DNA of 64,000 bases from Pseudomonadota bacterium (GTDB lineage Bacteria; Pseudomonadota; Alphaproteobacteria; Rhizobiales; Phreatobacteraceae). The notes beneath the pieces were generated by a model, which did not search any database, was not told the DNA's origin, and saw nothing but the letters and a program-made list of their open reading frames with translations. Each line of letters begins with the position of its first letter. Position 1 is the first letter of the stretch. The DNA lies in NCBI GenBank assembly GCA_020161695.1, contig JAIUOO010000015.1, positions 62,001 to 126,000 on the forward strand, written 5' to 3'. The translations under genes were made by a program, and so were the position numbers. This document shows, in pieces, positions 35,897 through 46,219 of the stretch.

Positions 35897-37687
35897 TCAG
35901 TTCGGGGCGGATTGCGGAGCCGCCTGCCCGGTCGTCGTGCGGGCAGCCGGATCGCGATCGTCGGAGAGGCCGCTGGCGATCTTCTGCAGGATGCGCGGCA
36001 GGTCGTCCGGCTCCGGCTTCAGGTCGCGGGCATGGTTCCACTGGAACTGCGCCTCGAGCTGCCGTCCCGTGCGCCAGTAGGCGTCGCCCAGATGGTCGTT
36101 GATGACCGGGTCCTCGGGGCGAAGCTCGATGGCCCGCTCCAGTTCCACCACAGCCTCTTCGTAGCGGCCCATCCGGTAGTAGGCCCAGCCGAGGCTGTCG
36201 ACGATGTAGCCGTCTTCCGGCGTCAGCTCGACGGCCTTGCGGATATGGGCGAGCCCCTCTTCGAGGTTCAGCCCCTGGTCGACCCAGGAATAGCCGAGAT
36301 AGTTCAGCACCTGCGCGCGGCCACGCGTGTTGCTCTCCGGGATCAGTTCCAGCGCCCGCTTCAGGTCGGCTTCCGCCTTCGACCACTGCTTGGTGCGCTC
36401 GTAGGCGATGCCGCGGAAGTAGAAATAGACCCAGTGCTGCGAGGTCGGCGTCGGGATCAGCGCCAGCGCGCGCGAATAGGCCTCGGCCGCCTCAGCGAAC
36501 TGCTTGCGACCGCGCAGGACGTTGCCGAGCGCCTGGATCGCCTCCAGATCGTTCGGATATTTGGCCGTCAGGTCCTGCAGCGCCTTCCGCGCCTCGTCGG
36601 TGCGCTCCATCTGATCGAGGTTCAGGGCCCGCTGGATCTGCGCGTTGCGATAGAGCGGCGAGGATTCCGGCATGGCGTCGAAGACCGTGATGGCCCGGCC
36701 CGGAACCTTCAGGAACTCGTAGAGGTCGGCGAGCGACAGGATCGCGAGGTCGTGCTGCGGGTCGAGCCAGCGCGCGAGTTGGAGATAGATCAGCGCGAGA
36801 TCCTCGCCGCCCTGCCGGGACAGCGCCGAGCCGAGCCCGTAGAGCACCTCGGCGGCGCCGGTCTGGGGCGTACGCACCAGCATCGGCAGCGTACCGCCGT
36901 CCGCGCCGAGCCGGCGCTGCGCGTCGGCGATGATCGGGTGGCCGGGAATGACCTTGTCATAGGCCGCGAAAATCTGCCGCGCCTCGTCGGCCGACTTGGC
37001 GCGCGAGGCCCAGCGTCCATAGGCATCGACGATGCGCAGGATGGTCGGATCCTGCTTGTAGGCCTCCTGCAGCCGGGCGCCTGCATCGGTGCGCCGCCCG
37101 GCGGCGTCGAGAATGAGGCCGGCGTGGAAGTTCTTGAACAGGGCGTACCAGTCCGCGCCGGTCAGCCGGTCGATCGCGGCGACGCCCGCATTGGCATCGC
37201 CGGAACCGAGCTGCGACCAGCCGACCAGCAGCGCCGAGGTCAGGTCCGCGCCGGCGCGCGGGGCGGAGTTGAGATGGTTGCGCGCAGCCTGATACTGGCG
37301 TGCCTTCATCGCCCGCATCGCAAGGGCGAGACGCGCCAGACGGTGGCCGCGATCGATCTGGATCAGGCGCTCTGCGAGCGGAACCGCCTCGTCGATATTG
37401 CCGTCCGCAAGGGTCGTGACGAAGGCCCGCTCGAGAATCTCGTTGTTGCGGGGGTCCTGCCGCAAGGCGGCCCGCCAGTAGACCGAGGCGGTGGCCGTGT
37501 CGCGCACGGTGGCGGCAAGGCGGGCGGCGAGCACGTTGCCATAGACCGAAGCGCGCAGCGCGTCGCGGAAGGTCGGTGTCGCACCAAGCGGCTGGAACGT
37601 GGCATTGCGCCCCTGGGCCATCGCGGCGGTCGCCGTGACAAGCCCGGCAGCGAGCGCGAAAGCCCGCAAAACGATGTTGAACGTCAC
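35897..37687 (-). CDS. exported tetratricopeptide-repeat protein
   Basis: 596 residues. The signal peptide runs to AMAQ (about residue 25). The rest is almost all helical repeats; the clearest TPR units lie in the C-terminal half (NDLEAIQALGNVLRGRKQFAEAA; QVLNYLGYSWVDQG; DSLGWAYYRMGRYEEAVVELERA). It should be a periplasmic or outer-membrane-associated scaffold. Its partner is unknown. It precedes ispE on the same strand, an arrangement common in Hyphomicrobiales. Confidence 0.9.
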   Translation of the reverse strand: MTFNIVLRAFALAAGLVTATAAMAQGRNATFQPLGATPTFRDALRASVYGNVLAARLAATVRDTATASVYWRAALRQDPRNNEILERAFVTTLADGNIDEAVPLAERLIQIDRGHRLARLALAMRAMKARQYQAARNHLNSAPRAGADLTSALLVGWSQLGSGDANAGVAAIDRLTGADWYALFKNFHAGLILDAAGRRTDAGARLQEAYKQDPTILRIVDAYGRWASRAKSADEARQIFAAYDKVIPGHPIIADAQRRLGADGGTLPMLVRTPQTGAAEVLYGLGSALSRQGGEDLALIYLQLARWLDPQHDLAILSLADLYEFLKVPGRAITVFDAMPESSPLYRNAQIQRALNLDQMERTDEARKALQDLTAKYPNDLEAIQALGNVLRGRKQFAEAAEAYSRALALIPTPTSQHWVYFYFRGIAYERTKQWSKAEADLKRALELIPESNTRGRAQVLNYLGYSWVDQGLNLEEGLAHIRKAVELTPEDGYIVDSLGWAYYRMGRYEEAVVELERAIELRPEDPVINDHLGDAYWRTGRQLEAQFQWNHARDLKPEPDDLPRILQKIASGLSDDRDPAARTTTGQAAPQSAPN

Positions 37688-37953
37688 TATCGGTCTCTCG
37701 TCATCCCGAGGGGAAGGGTCCGCTGAGGAAGGGCCGGCATGGGGCGGAAACGCCCGCTCCGCATGCAGCCGGCCATCCGGTCACCATGCCCGCGAACCCG
37801 GTGATCCGCAAGGCGACCATCGCCCCCGACTTGGGCAAGGCCGTGGCAGGATCGGCGTTTCGCGGCCTCGTCCGGCGCGCCGGGGCTTGAAGCCCGCCGC
37901 GGCGCGGATTAGCAGGGGCCCGCTGGCGCCCGGCCCAGCAGGAGACCTGCCTG

Positions 37954-38874
37954 ATGGCCCAGCCAGCCAGCCCCGCCGACGACCTCATCACCGTGCGCGA
38001 CCTGCTGCGCTACGGCGTTTCACGCTTCTCGGCGGCGAAGCTCACCTTCGGCCATGGCACCACCACGGCGCTGGACGAGGCCGCCTTCATGATCCTCGAA
38101 GGCCTGTCGCTGCCCATCGACGACCTCGCGCCCTGGCTGGAAGCGCGCCTGACCCGCGCCGAACGCGAGAAAGTGATCGGCCTCATCGACGCGCGGGTCT
38201 CGACCCGCAAGCCGGCGCCCTACCTGCTCGGCCGCGCCTATATCCAGGGCATTCCGTTCCGGGTCGACGAGCGGGTCATCATCCCGCGCTCCTATCTCGG
38301 CGAGCTGATGATGACCGGAGGGCTGGAACAGGACGGCCTCGGCCCGGTTCCCGAACCCTATGCGGTGGCCCGCGCCCTCGACCTCTGCACCGGGTCAGGC
38401 TGTCTCGCGATCCTCGCGGCCATGGCCTATCCGAACGCCACGGTCGATGCCGTGGACCTCTCCCGCGATGCGCTGGAAGTGGCGAAGCTGAACGTCGCCG
38501 ACCACGGCATGCAGGATCGGGTATTCCTGCTCGCGGGCGACCTGTTCGGTCCGGTGGCGGGGCGCCGCTACGACCTCATCATCGCCAACCCGCCCTATGT
38601 CGCGAAGGCCGAGGTCGACGCCTTTCCGGCGGAATATCGCGCCGAACCGGTCATGGCCCATCTCGGCGGCGCGGATGGTTTCGACATCGTCCGCCGCATC
38701 CTCGACGAGGCCGGCAATCACCTCACTGCGCGCGGCGGCATTCTCTGCGAGATCGGAACGGGCCGCGACATCCTCGAGGCGGAATACGACCTGCCCTTCC
38801 TCTGGCTCGATTCGGAGGAGAGCGAGGGCGAGGTGTTCTGGCTGTCGGCGCGCGATCTCGGGCAGCGGGTCTAG
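37954..38874 (+). CDS. prmB: ribosomal protein L3 N5-glutamine methyltransferase
   Basis: 306 residues of the HemK/PrmB group. The amino-terminal helical part ends in RKPAPYLLGRAYIQGIPFRVDERVIIPR, typical of PrmB. The AdoMet motif is ALDLCTGSGCLAI and the catalytic NPPY is IIANPPYVAKAEVDAFP. It methylates a glutamine of L3 during ribosome assembly. The nearby PrmC differs in the region before the AdoMet motif. It is convergent with the GNAT gene. Confidence 0.92.
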   Translation: MAQPASPADDLITVRDLLRYGVSRFSAAKLTFGHGTTTALDEAAFMILEGLSLPIDDLAPWLEARLTRAEREKVIGLIDARVSTRKPAPYLLGRAYIQGIPFRVDERVIIPRSYLGELMMTGGLEQDGLGPVPEPYAVARALDLCTGSGCLAILAAMAYPNATVDAVDLSRDALEVAKLNVADHGMQDRVFLLAGDLFGPVAGRRYDLIIANPPYVAKAEVDAFPAEYRAEPVMAHLGGADGFDIVRRILDEAGNHLTARGGILCEIGTGRDILEAEYDLPFLWLDSEESEGEVFWLSARDLGQRV

Positions 38875-38877
38875 GGT

Positions 38878-39369
38878 TCAGTCCGCGGCGAGCCGCGCCA
38901 GCGCCTCGCCCTCCAGCCGGTAGAAGATCGCCGGCCTGACCTTCATGCCGAGGCGCTCGTAGAAGCGCTGCGCGCCGGCATTGCCAGGCTCGGCCGTCAG
39001 GTCGATCCGCCTGATGCCCTTCGCCGCCGCGAACCGGGCCAGGAACCGCATCATCGCCTCGCCAGTGCCGAAGCTGCGCGCCTCCTCGGCGACGAACAGG
39101 TCCTTCAGGAACAAGAGTCCGCCAAGCCGCCGGCCCGGATGGATCAGCGCGAAGAAGGCGATGCCGACAGGTTCCGAGCCATGAAAGGCAAGCGCAACCT
39201 GCGTCCCCAGCTGCCGATCCGCCCGGATGCGCTCCATCAGCGCGACGACGTCGGCAGAGGCATCCGGCTCATCGCCGGGGCGATAGAACCGGTCCATCGC
39301 CTGGTTCATCGCGGCGATGGCGTCATGGTCGTCAGGACCTGCAATGCGGATCGTCAGCCCGTCCGCCAT
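38878..39369 (-). CDS. GNAT-family acetyltransferase
   Basis: 163 residues with the GNAT fold. LLFLKDLFVAEEARSFGTGEAMMRFL is strand 4 to the acetyl-CoA loop (here R-SFGTG in place of the usual Q/RxxGxG/A). RRIDLTAEPGNAGAQRFYERLGM is the C-terminal half. The substrate is unknown. The ATG at 39369 follows GGAG. It lies 11 bp after ettA on the same strand. Confidence 0.88.
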   Translation of the reverse strand: MADGLTIRIAGPDDHDAIAAMNQAMDRFYRPGDEPDASADVVALMERIRADRQLGTQVALAFHGSEPVGIAFFALIHPGRRLGGLLFLKDLFVAEEARSFGTGEAMMRFLARFAAAKGIRRIDLTAEPGNAGAQRFYERLGMKVRPAIFYRLEGEALARLAAD

Positions 39370-39380
39370 GCCAGCTCCGT

Positions 39381-41033
39381 TCAGCGCGAGAACTTCTTGT
39401 ACTGGATGCGCTTCGGAATGGTCGAATCGATGCCGAGGCGACGCTTCTTGTCCTCCTCGTAGTCCTGGAAATTGCCCTCGAACCACTCGACATGGCTGTC
39501 GCCCTCGAAGGCGAGGATGTGGGTCGCGATGCGGTCGAGGAACATGCGGTCGTGGCTGATGATAACGGCGCAGCCGGCATAGTCCTCGAGCGCCTCTTCG
39601 AGCGCGCGCAGGGTGTCGACGTCGAGGTCGTTGGTCGGCTCGTCGAGCAGCAGGACGTTGGCTCCGCGCTGCAGGATCTTGGCGAGATGCACGCGGTTGC
39701 GCTCGCCGCCCGAGAGCTGGCCGACCTTCTTCTGCTGGTCGCCGCCTTTGAAGTTGAAGGCGCCGCAATAGGCGCGGGCGTTGATCTCGCGCTTGCCGAG
39801 ATAGAGGATCTCGTTGCCGCCGGAGATTTCCTCGTAAACCGTCTTGCCGTCGGCCAGCGCGTCGCGCGACTGGTCGACATAGCCGAGCTTGACGTTGTCG
39901 GCGATGACGATCTCGCCGGCATCGGGCTGCTCCTGTCCGGCGATCATGCGGAACAGGGTGGTCTTGCCGGCGCCGTTCGGGCCGATGATCCCGACGATGC
40001 CGCCGGGCGGCAGACGGAACGACAGGTCATCGATCAGGAGCTTGTCGCCGAAGGCCTTCGACAGTTCCTTGAACTCGATGACGTTGTTGCCGAGCCGCTC
40101 GGCGATCGGAATGATGATCTGCGCCGTGGTCGGACCGGCCTCGGCGGCCTTCTTCACGAGGTCGTCGTAGCGCTGGATGCGCGCCTTGTTCTTGGCCTGA
40201 CGCGCCTTCGGCGAGGAGCCCATCCACTCGGCCTCGCGGGCCAGCGTCTTCAGGCGCGTCTCTTCCTCGCGGCCTTCCTGAATCAGCCGCTTCTGCTTCT
40301 GCTGGAGCCACGAGGAATAGTTGCCCTCGTAGGGAATGCCCTTGCCGCGGTCGAGTTCGAGGATCCAGCCCGTCACATTGTCGAGGAAATAGCGGTCGTG
40401 GGTGACGATCAGGATCGCGCCGGGATAGCTGCGCAGGTGGCCTTCCAGCCAGGCAGTGGTCTCGGCGTCGAGGTGGTTGGTCGGCTCGTCGAGGAGGAGC
40501 ACTTCCGGCTGGTCGAGCAGCAGGCGGCAGAGCGCGACGCGGCGCTTCTCGCCGCCCGACAGCTTGTCCACGGCCCAGTCGTCCGGCGGGCAGATCAGCG
40601 CGTCCATGGCCTGGTCGACCTGGCTGTCGAGATCCCACAGGCCCTTGGCCTCGATCTCGTCCTGGAGCTTCGCCATCTCGTCGGCGGTCTCGTCCGAATA
40701 GTTCATGGCGAGTTCGTTGTAGCGGTCGAGGATCGCCTTCTTGGCGGCGACGCCGAGCATGACGTTCTCGCGGACCGTCAGATTGGCGTCGAGCTGCGGC
40801 TCCTGCGGCAGGTAGCCGACGCGCACGCCGTCAGCGGCCCAGGCCTCGCCGGTATATTCCTTGTCGGTGCCGGCCATGATGCGCAGCAGGGTGGACTTAC
40901 CCGCGCCGTTGACGCCGAGCACGCCGATCTTGGCGTCCGGGTAGAAGGAGAGGTGGACGTTCTCCAGCACCTTCTTGCCGTTCGGATAGGCCTTGGTCAG
41001 GCCGGACATGTGATAGGCGAACTGGCGGGCCAT
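39381..41033 (-). CDS. ettA: energy-dependent translational throttle protein EttA (ABC-F)
   Basis: 550 residues (E. coli EttA 555). It has two ABC ATPase domains without membrane segments: Walker [10 protein letters not shown] (40-48) and GPNGAGKTT, each with LSGGE signatures and LLLDEPTN Walker B. The linker with [17 protein letters not shown] is the P-site tRNA-interaction region of EttA. It gates ribosome entry into elongation in response to ATP/ADP. The ATG at 41033 gives the usual [12 protein letters not shown] start, although the frame is open further. Confidence 0.96.
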   Translation of the reverse strand: MARQFAYHMSGLTKAYPNGKKVLENVHLSFYPDAKIGVLGVNGAGKSTLLRIMAGTDKEYTGEAWAADGVRVGYLPQEPQLDANLTVRENVMLGVAAKKAILDRYNELAMNYSDETADEMAKLQDEIEAKGLWDLDSQVDQAMDALICPPDDWAVDKLSGGEKRRVALCRLLLDQPEVLLLDEPTNHLDAETTAWLEGHLRSYPGAILIVTHDRYFLDNVTGWILELDRGKGIPYEGNYSSWLQQKQKRLIQEGREEETRLKTLAREAEWMGSSPKARQAKNKARIQRYDDLVKKAAEAGPTTAQIIIPIAERLGNNVIEFKELSKAFGDKLLIDDLSFRLPPGGIVGIIGPNGAGKTTLFRMIAGQEQPDAGEIVIADNVKLGYVDQSRDALADGKTVYEEISGGNEILYLGKREINARAYCGAFNFKGGDQQKKVGQLSGGERNRVHLAKILQRGANVLLLDEPTNDLDVDTLRALEEALEDYAGCAVIISHDRMFLDRIATHILAFEGDSHVEWFEGNFQDYEEDKKRRLGIDSTIPKRIQYKKFSR

Positions 41034-41240
41034 GGGGTCGCGCCTCCTGAGGGAACTGGCGTATCGCTGGGGTTGGCCGCGAGATAGCGGGCGCGGGACG
41101 CCGCTGCAAGCCGGGCCCCGCGATTTGCTGGCATTCTGCCCGGAATATACCCAAGGTGACCCTGCGACACGCTGCGGCAACAATGGCTGGGGAATGTGCG
41201 CTCTGGGGCCGCAAGAGCCCCGATCCGACGGGAGTCTTTC

Positions 41241-41609
41241 ATGACCATGCTTCGTTGCGCGGCGGCCGCCGCCATTCTGGTCGCCGGCGTCGCGACCGCT
41301 GGAGCCCAGCAGATCACCGGCCGCTATCAGGTGATCGGCGACAACGGCAACGGCACCGGCTATCGCGGCGTCGCCGAGATCTCCGGCACCGCCGGCGGCA
41401 ATTGCGCGATCCGCTGGGCCATCGTGAACACGCCGCCGACGCAGGGGTTCTGCATGCGGCAGGGCAATGTGCTTTCCGCCGCCTATCGGCTCGGCAATTC
41501 CATCGGCCTCGTCGTCTATCGTCTGAACGACGACGGCACGCTCGACGGCACCTGGACCATTGCCGGGCAGGAAGGCGTCGGCAAGGAGCGGCTGGTTCCC
41601 CAGCGCTGA
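41241..41609 (+). CDS. secreted protein of unknown function
   Basis: 122 residues. The signal peptide runs to AGAQ (about 23). The mature part ([24 protein letters not shown]... [22 protein letters not shown]) is a short beta-rich domain with two cysteines (NCAIRW, GFCMRQ). The pattern of Gly-Tyr and DGTLDGTWT repeats recalls lipocalin-like or fibronectin-binding small proteins seen in Hyphomicrobiales. The ATG at 41241 follows GGGAG. Confidence 0.7.
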   Translation: MTMLRCAAAAAILVAGVATAGAQQITGRYQVIGDNGNGTGYRGVAEISGTAGGNCAIRWAIVNTPPTQGFCMRQGNVLSAAYRLGNSIGLVVYRLNDDGTLDGTWTIAGQEGVGKERLVPQR

Positions 41610-41655
41610 CCTGCCTGGGCTGGCGACGCGCGGTCCAGGCCGCGCTGCCTCTGCC

Positions 41656-42639
41656 TCAGCGGAGTTCCGCCAGGAAGGCGCGGAGCAGGTCGCTGACCTC
41701 CTCCGCCCGCTCCTGCTGGATCCAGTGGCCGGCTCCGTCGAGGACGTGGACGCCCCGGCAGCCCGGCAGCGTCCGGGGGAAGGCGTCGATCTGCGCCTTC
41801 GACGCGGGGAAATGCATCACTCCGTCATTCGCCCCTGCAATGAACAGCGAAGGCTGCCGGATCGGCTGGCCGCGCCATGGCGCCATCAGCGCGGCGTTGC
41901 GGCGCAGGCAGCGGTACCAGTTGAGGCCGCCCCGGAAGCCCGATTGCCGGAACTGCTCGGCCATGTAGGCCATGTGCCCGTCGGACAGCCAGTCGGGCAG
42001 AACGCCGGGCGGATCGGTATTGTCGAGGATGCCGCCGCCGCTCTTCATGCGGATCATCGACTTGCGGCGGTCGGTCCGGTGGCCGAACCCGTCCTGATAG
42101 ATGCGATGCAGGCTCTCGCGCGGATTGCGGTCGAGCTCGGCGTCGGCGACGCCCGGCGCCTGGAAATACTGGATGTAGAAGTCGCGGATGCCGAGCTTTT
42201 CGAGCGAGGTCAGCATGTCGGTATAGCCCGGCGGGGTCCACGGCACGCTCATGCCGACGACGGCCGGGAAGATGTCCGGCCGCAGCAGCGCGCAGTGCCA
42301 GGCGACGGGAGCGCCCCAGTCGTGGCCGACGATCACGGCGCTCTCCGCGCCCAGCGCCTTCACCAGTTCGACCTGATCGGCGACAAGGTCGAGGATCGAA
42401 TAGCGCTCGATCTCGGCCGGCGCCTCGGTGCCGCCATAGCCGCGCATGTCGGGCGCCACGGCCCGGTAGCCGGCGGCCGCCAGCGCCGCCATCTGGTGCC
42501 GCCACGACGCCCAGCCTTCGGGCCAGCCATGGGTGAACAGGACCAGCGGCCCCTCGCCGATTTCGGCATAGCGGATGGCGATGCCGTTGGCCTTGATGGT
42601 CTTGAGCGCGATGGCGGGATCGTGGTGGTCGCCGGACAT
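41656..42639 (-). CDS. alpha/beta hydrolase, epoxide-hydrolase-like
   Basis: 327 residues. HGWPE (38-42) is the oxyanion-hole motif of epoxide hydrolases. The nucleophile is D107 in GHDWGA, and the catalytic His is in GAGHWIQQE near the end. The Asp nucleophile favours epoxide hydrolase or haloalkane-dehalogenase-type chemistry over esterase. The cap domain between is variable. The ATG at 42639 (MSGDHHDP) is the best start, with a longer frame upstream. It is divergent from the TetR-ABC cluster. Confidence 0.88.
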   Translation of the reverse strand: MSGDHHDPAIALKTIKANGIAIRYAEIGEGPLVLFTHGWPEGWASWRHQMAALAAAGYRAVAPDMRGYGGTEAPAEIERYSILDLVADQVELVKALGAESAVIVGHDWGAPVAWHCALLRPDIFPAVVGMSVPWTPPGYTDMLTSLEKLGIRDFYIQYFQAPGVADAELDRNPRESLHRIYQDGFGHRTDRRKSMIRMKSGGGILDNTDPPGVLPDWLSDGHMAYMAEQFRQSGFRGGLNWYRCLRRNAALMAPWRGQPIRQPSLFIAGANDGVMHFPASKAQIDAFPRTLPGCRGVHVLDGAGHWIQQERAEEVSDLLRAFLAELR

Positions 42640-42709
42640 GCATGAGCCCCCGAGGAACGCCGACCCTGCCGGAACGGCTTCCGGTTGAACACCCTGACGG
42701 GAGGCGCAT

Positions 42710-42850
42710 ATGCCCTGCGGCGACAAGTCGTGCCGCGCGATAGCGCTCCCGACACCAACGTCTATCCGAAGCGCGGCCCGGCGCTCCGCCTCGGCGAGGA
42801 AGGCGGCCGAAACGCGCAAGCGCAACCGGAGCGCGAAGGCGGGCGCCTGA
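42710..42850 (+). CDS. possible 46-residue basic small protein
   Basis: An ATG at 42710 follows GGGAGG with a 5-bp gap. It reads MPCGDKSCRAIALPTPTSI and then a very Arg/Lys/Ala-rich tail (RKAAETRKRNRSAKAG) to a TGA at 42850. The strong ribosome site is the main support. It lies in the 338-bp gap (42640-42977) between the hydrolase and TetR genes. It could be chance in G+C-rich DNA. Confidence 0.3.
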   Translation: MPCGDKSCRAIALPTPTSIRSAARRSASARKAAETRKRNRSAKAGA

Positions 42851-42945
42851 CCGGCCGCCAACACGTCGCCCCTCGGCCAAAGGACAGAGATACCGCGGTT
42901 GAGACAGGCGGCCGGGCGCCGTTGACTCGCGCCGCCAGCTCATCT

Positions 42946-42963
42946 TGACTGATCGAACAGTCA
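42946..42963. promoter_or_regulatory. operator palindrome upstream of TetR gene
   Basis: TGACTG, 6-bp spacer ATCGAA, CAGTCA, ending 14 bp before the TetR start. This is typical of TetR autoregulation, and read-through would also control the ABC operon behind it. Confidence 0.7.
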
Positions 42964-42977
42964 GATGATTGGACCGG

Positions 42978-43661
42978 ATGACGACGAACCTCGCCACTGC
43001 CCGCGCCAAAGCGACGTCGAAGGAAGAGATCCTCGACGCGGCGGAGCGCCTGTTCGCCAAATCCGGCTTCGACGGCACGAGCATGCGCGAGATCGCGCAG
43101 GAAGCGGGCGTCGCGCAGGCGCTGCTCCACTACCATTTCAAGACCAAGGAAGGCCTGTTCGAGGCCATGTTCTCGCGCCGCTCCGGCGCGATCAACCGCA
43201 TCCGCCTCGCCCGGCTCGACGCCATGATCGCGCGCGGCACGCCGACGCTCGAGGAGATCGTCGATTCGCTGCTCCGCCCGACCATCGAGGCTGGCCATGA
43301 TCCCTCGCGCGGCGGCTCGACCTTCGCCAGCCTCATCCTGGTCATGGGCGCCTCGAACCTCGACTGGCAGAAGGGCCTGATCTCCGCGAGCTACGACGCC
43401 ATGGCCAAGCGCTACATCGCGGCGCTGCGCCTCGCCCTGCCGGAACTGACCCCGGCCAATGCCACCTGGGGCTACCTGTTCATCATCGGCGCGGCGCTGA
43501 CCCAGATGTCGCCGACCGGCCGCGCCGATCGCCTGTCGGACGGCGAGACCACCGACAGCAACACCGAAACCATGCTCTCGCGCGCAGTCGCCTTCGCGGC
43601 GGCCGGCATGCGGGGGCTTGCCGCAAGGCCTGACCCGGACACGACGCCCGGTCGGGCCTGA
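42978..43661 (+). CDS. TetR family regulator of the adjoining ABC operon
   Basis: 227 residues. The TetR helix-turn-helix is EEILDAAERLFAKSGFDGTSMREIAQEAGVAQALLHYHFKTKE. The C-terminal ligand domain has the CecR/RutR-like character (WGYLFIIGAALTQMSPTGRADRL). The ATG at 42978 is close to a palindrome at 42946, suggesting autoregulation. The substrate-binding protein gene follows after 64 bp on the same strand. I infer it senses the imported compound. Confidence 0.9.
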   Translation: MTTNLATARAKATSKEEILDAAERLFAKSGFDGTSMREIAQEAGVAQALLHYHFKTKEGLFEAMFSRRSGAINRIRLARLDAMIARGTPTLEEIVDSLLRPTIEAGHDPSRGGSTFASLILVMGASNLDWQKGLISASYDAMAKRYIAALRLALPELTPANATWGYLFIIGAALTQMSPTGRADRLSDGETTDSNTETMLSRAVAFAAAGMRGLAARPDPDTTPGRA

Positions 43662-43725
43662 TCCATCCAGAGAACCGGACGCAAAGATCCGGGCACAGAA
43701 TCATTCACACGAGAGGACGACGTCC

Positions 43726-44676
43726 ATGACTGAACTCACCCGCCGCGGCTTCGCCGCCGGCATCGCGGCCGGCTCGACCCTGATCGCTGCCCCGGCTCTC
43801 GCCCAGGCACCGACCAAGATCACCATCGGCTATACCGCCGTCTCCGACTTCACCTCGGCCTTCGTGGCCAGGGAAGAAGGCTATTTCGCCAAGCGCGGCC
43901 TCGACGCGACGCTCCAGCTGATCGCGCTGAACTCCAACATCCCCGCCGCCATGCAGGCCGGCTCCGTGCAGGTCGGCGGCCCGACGCCCTCGGTCATGCT
44001 GCAGGCCAATGACGGCGGCCTCGATCTCGTCGCGGTGGCGGGCGGCTCGTTCACCCACAAGGACGTCGCGAACTACGGTTTCGTGGAGAAGACCGGCGCC
44101 GGCATCACCGATGCCAAGAGCGCCGAGGGCAAGCGCATCGGCGTGCCCGGCATGAACGCCTTCCTCCACGTGCTGTTCCGCAAGTGGATGAGCGAGAAGG
44201 GCGGCGACTGGAAGAAGGTGACCTTCGTCGAGACCCCCTTCCCGCAGATGGCCGACATCCTGCGCGGCGGCTCGGTCGACGGCCTCGTCACCGGCTCGCC
44301 GATCATGGAGCGCATCGTCCAGACCAATGTCGGCCGCGTGGTGTCCTACTTCCACAACGAACTGCCGGCCGGCCTGCCCGCGATCCTCTATTCGACGACG
44401 CGTGCCTGGGCGACCGCAAATCCCGGGCCGCTGAAGGCGTTCCGCGAGGGCCTCGCCGAAGGCAATGCCTTCGTCAACGACAAGGCCAACGACGCAAAGG
44501 TGCGCCAGATCATCGGCAAGTACATCCCCCTGCCGCCGGCCGTGCTCGCCAACGCGATCATCTCGTTCCAGAAGCCGACCATCACGGTGGAAGAGGTGAA
44601 CTACTGGATCAACATCATGAAGGAGCAGGACATGCTGCGCGGCAATCCCGTCGCGGCCAACGTCGTCCTGCCGTGA
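43726..44676 (+). CDS. NitT/TauT-type ABC substrate-binding protein
   Basis: 316 residues. A Tat-like signal (LTRRGFAAGIAAGSTLIAAPALAQ) is followed by an NMT1/SsuA-like periplasmic binding fold (ITIGYTAVSDFTSAFVAREEGYFAKRGLD; AMQAGSVQVG; RIGVPGMNAFLHVLFRKWM). It captures the substrate for the importer encoded behind it. Family members bind sulphonates, nitrate, thiamine precursors or aromatic acids; this one cannot be told. GAGAGGA precedes the ATG. Confidence 0.92.
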   Translation: MTELTRRGFAAGIAAGSTLIAAPALAQAPTKITIGYTAVSDFTSAFVAREEGYFAKRGLDATLQLIALNSNIPAAMQAGSVQVGGPTPSVMLQANDGGLDLVAVAGGSFTHKDVANYGFVEKTGAGITDAKSAEGKRIGVPGMNAFLHVLFRKWMSEKGGDWKKVTFVETPFPQMADILRGGSVDGLVTGSPIMERIVQTNVGRVVSYFHNELPAGLPAILYSTTRAWATANPGPLKAFREGLAEGNAFVNDKANDAKVRQIIGKYIPLPPAVLANAIISFQKPTITVEEVNYWINIMKEQDMLRGNPVAANVVLP

Positions 44677-44687
44677 GAGAGAGCGAG

Positions 44688-45461
44688 ATGCTTGCCCGAC
44701 CGCCTGAACCTGCCATCGCCTTCGACGCCATCCGCGTCGATCTCGGCGGCAAGACGATCCTCACCGACATCACGCTGGACGTGAAGCCGGGCGAGTTCAT
44801 CTGCGTGATGGGCCCGTCGGGCTGCGGCAAGACCACCTTGCTGCGTGTCGTCGCGGGGCTCGTCCAGGCGAGCGCGGGCAAGCTCTCGCTGTTCGGCAAG
44901 CCGGTCCAGGGGCCGAGCCGCAAGGTGTCCGTGGTCTTCCAGGACTACGGACGCGCCCTGCTGCCGTGGCGCGATGCGGCGGGCAACGTCGCATTGGCCC
45001 TGGAGGCGGCCGGCATGCCCCGGGCCGAGCAGCGCCCGCTCATCGAGACGCTGCTCGCCAAGGTCGGCCTCAAGGACCACGCCCACAAGTTTCCGGGACA
45101 GCTCTCGGGCGGCATGCAGCAGCGCCTGCAGATCGCCCGCTGCCTCGCGCAGGACCCGGAAATCCTGCTGATGGACGAGCCCTTCGGCGCGCTCGACGCC
45201 ATGACCCGCCAGCAATTGCAGGACGAGGTTCTGGCGCTCGCCGCCGAGCGCAACACCACGGTCTTCTTCGTCACCCACGACCTCGAGGAAGCCCTCTATC
45301 TCGGCGACCGCGTGGTGGCGCTCCTGCCCAATCCGGGCCGGCTCGCGCGCATCGTCGACGTGCCGCTGGCGCGACCGCGCAACCAGCTCGCAACGCGCGA
45401 GCATCCCGACTTCCTCGCGATGCGCCGCGACCTGTTCGACATGATGCACGAGACGCACTGA
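44688..45461 (+). CDS. NitT/TauT-type ABC transporter ATPase
   Basis: 257 residues. Walker A is GPSGCGKTT, the signature LSGGMQQRLQIAR, Walker B ILLMDEPFGALD, and the H-loop FVTHDLEEA. This is the SsuB/TauB pattern (LSGGMQQR). It powers uptake with the two permeases downstream. It starts 11 bp after the binding-protein gene. Its stop overlaps the first permease start. Confidence 0.94.
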   Translation: MLARPPEPAIAFDAIRVDLGGKTILTDITLDVKPGEFICVMGPSGCGKTTLLRVVAGLVQASAGKLSLFGKPVQGPSRKVSVVFQDYGRALLPWRDAAGNVALALEAAGMPRAEQRPLIETLLAKVGLKDHAHKFPGQLSGGMQQRLQIARCLAQDPEILLMDEPFGALDAMTRQQLQDEVLALAAERNTTVFFVTHDLEEALYLGDRVVALLPNPGRLARIVDVPLARPRNQLATREHPDFLAMRRDLFDMMHETH

Positions 45462-46219
45462 TGAGGCTGGCGAAAGCAGCGGCCCTGCCGCTTCTCCTCA
45501 TCGTCGGCGCGGAGCTCTGGTTCCGCGGGCCCGGCGCGGGATCGGAGAGCCTCGCGGCCCCCTCCGCCGCCTTCGCCGCGATCGTCGAGGCGCTCGGCGA
45601 CGGCACGCTGGTCACCGCGACGCGCCAGACGCTCACCGCCGCCCTCGGCGGGCTCGCCATCGGCGCGAGCGCCGGCCTCGTCCTCGGCTTCCTTATCGGC
45701 CTGTCCAAGACGGCCATCGCGCTGTCGACGCCCTCGGTCGAACTGTTTCGGCCGATCCCGTCCGTGGCGCTGATTCCGCTGGCCATGCTGGTCTTCGGCT
45801 TCGGCTACGGCTTCGAGATGTCGATCGTCGCCTTCGCCACCTTCTGGCCCTGCCTGATCCTCGCGCAGGCGGCGGCCTCGCAGATCGAGCCGCGGCTGAT
45901 GGAAGTCTCGCGCGTCATCGGCCTGTCCTCGACGCAGCGCCTGTTCAAGATCGTCCTGCCGGCCGCCATGCCGCGCATCTTCGTCGCGCTCAGGCTCGCC
46001 GCCGGCTTCGCGCTGGTCGTGGCTGTGACGGTGGAGATCGCCGCCAATCCGCAAGGGCTCGGCTACATGCTGATGATCGCCCAGCAGTCGCTGCGCCCGG
46101 AGCTGATGCTCGGCTCGCTGATCTGGATCGGCCTGATCGGCTGGGGCGTCAATGCCGGGCTGAACGCCCTCCAGGGCCGGCTGTTCCGGCACCAGCAGGT
46201 CGCGGGAGGCAAGCCGTGA
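45461..46219 (+). CDS. NitT/TauT-type ABC permease, first subunit
   Basis: 252 residues with about six membrane segments. The EAA loop, which contacts the ATPase, is visible as EVSRVIGLSSTQRLFKIVLPAAMPRIFVALRLA. The ATG overlaps the preceding TGA by one base. A second, different permease follows, so the channel is probably a heterodimer, where SsuC/TauC importers usually use one gene. Confidence 0.92.
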   Translation: MRLAKAAALPLLLIVGAELWFRGPGAGSESLAAPSAAFAAIVEALGDGTLVTATRQTLTAALGGLAIGASAGLVLGFLIGLSKTAIALSTPSVELFRPIPSVALIPLAMLVFGFGYGFEMSIVAFATFWPCLILAQAAASQIEPRLMEVSRVIGLSSTQRLFKIVLPAAMPRIFVALRLAAGFALVVAVTVEIAANPQGLGYMLMIAQQSLRPELMLGSLIWIGLIGWGVNAGLNALQGRLFRHQQVAGGKP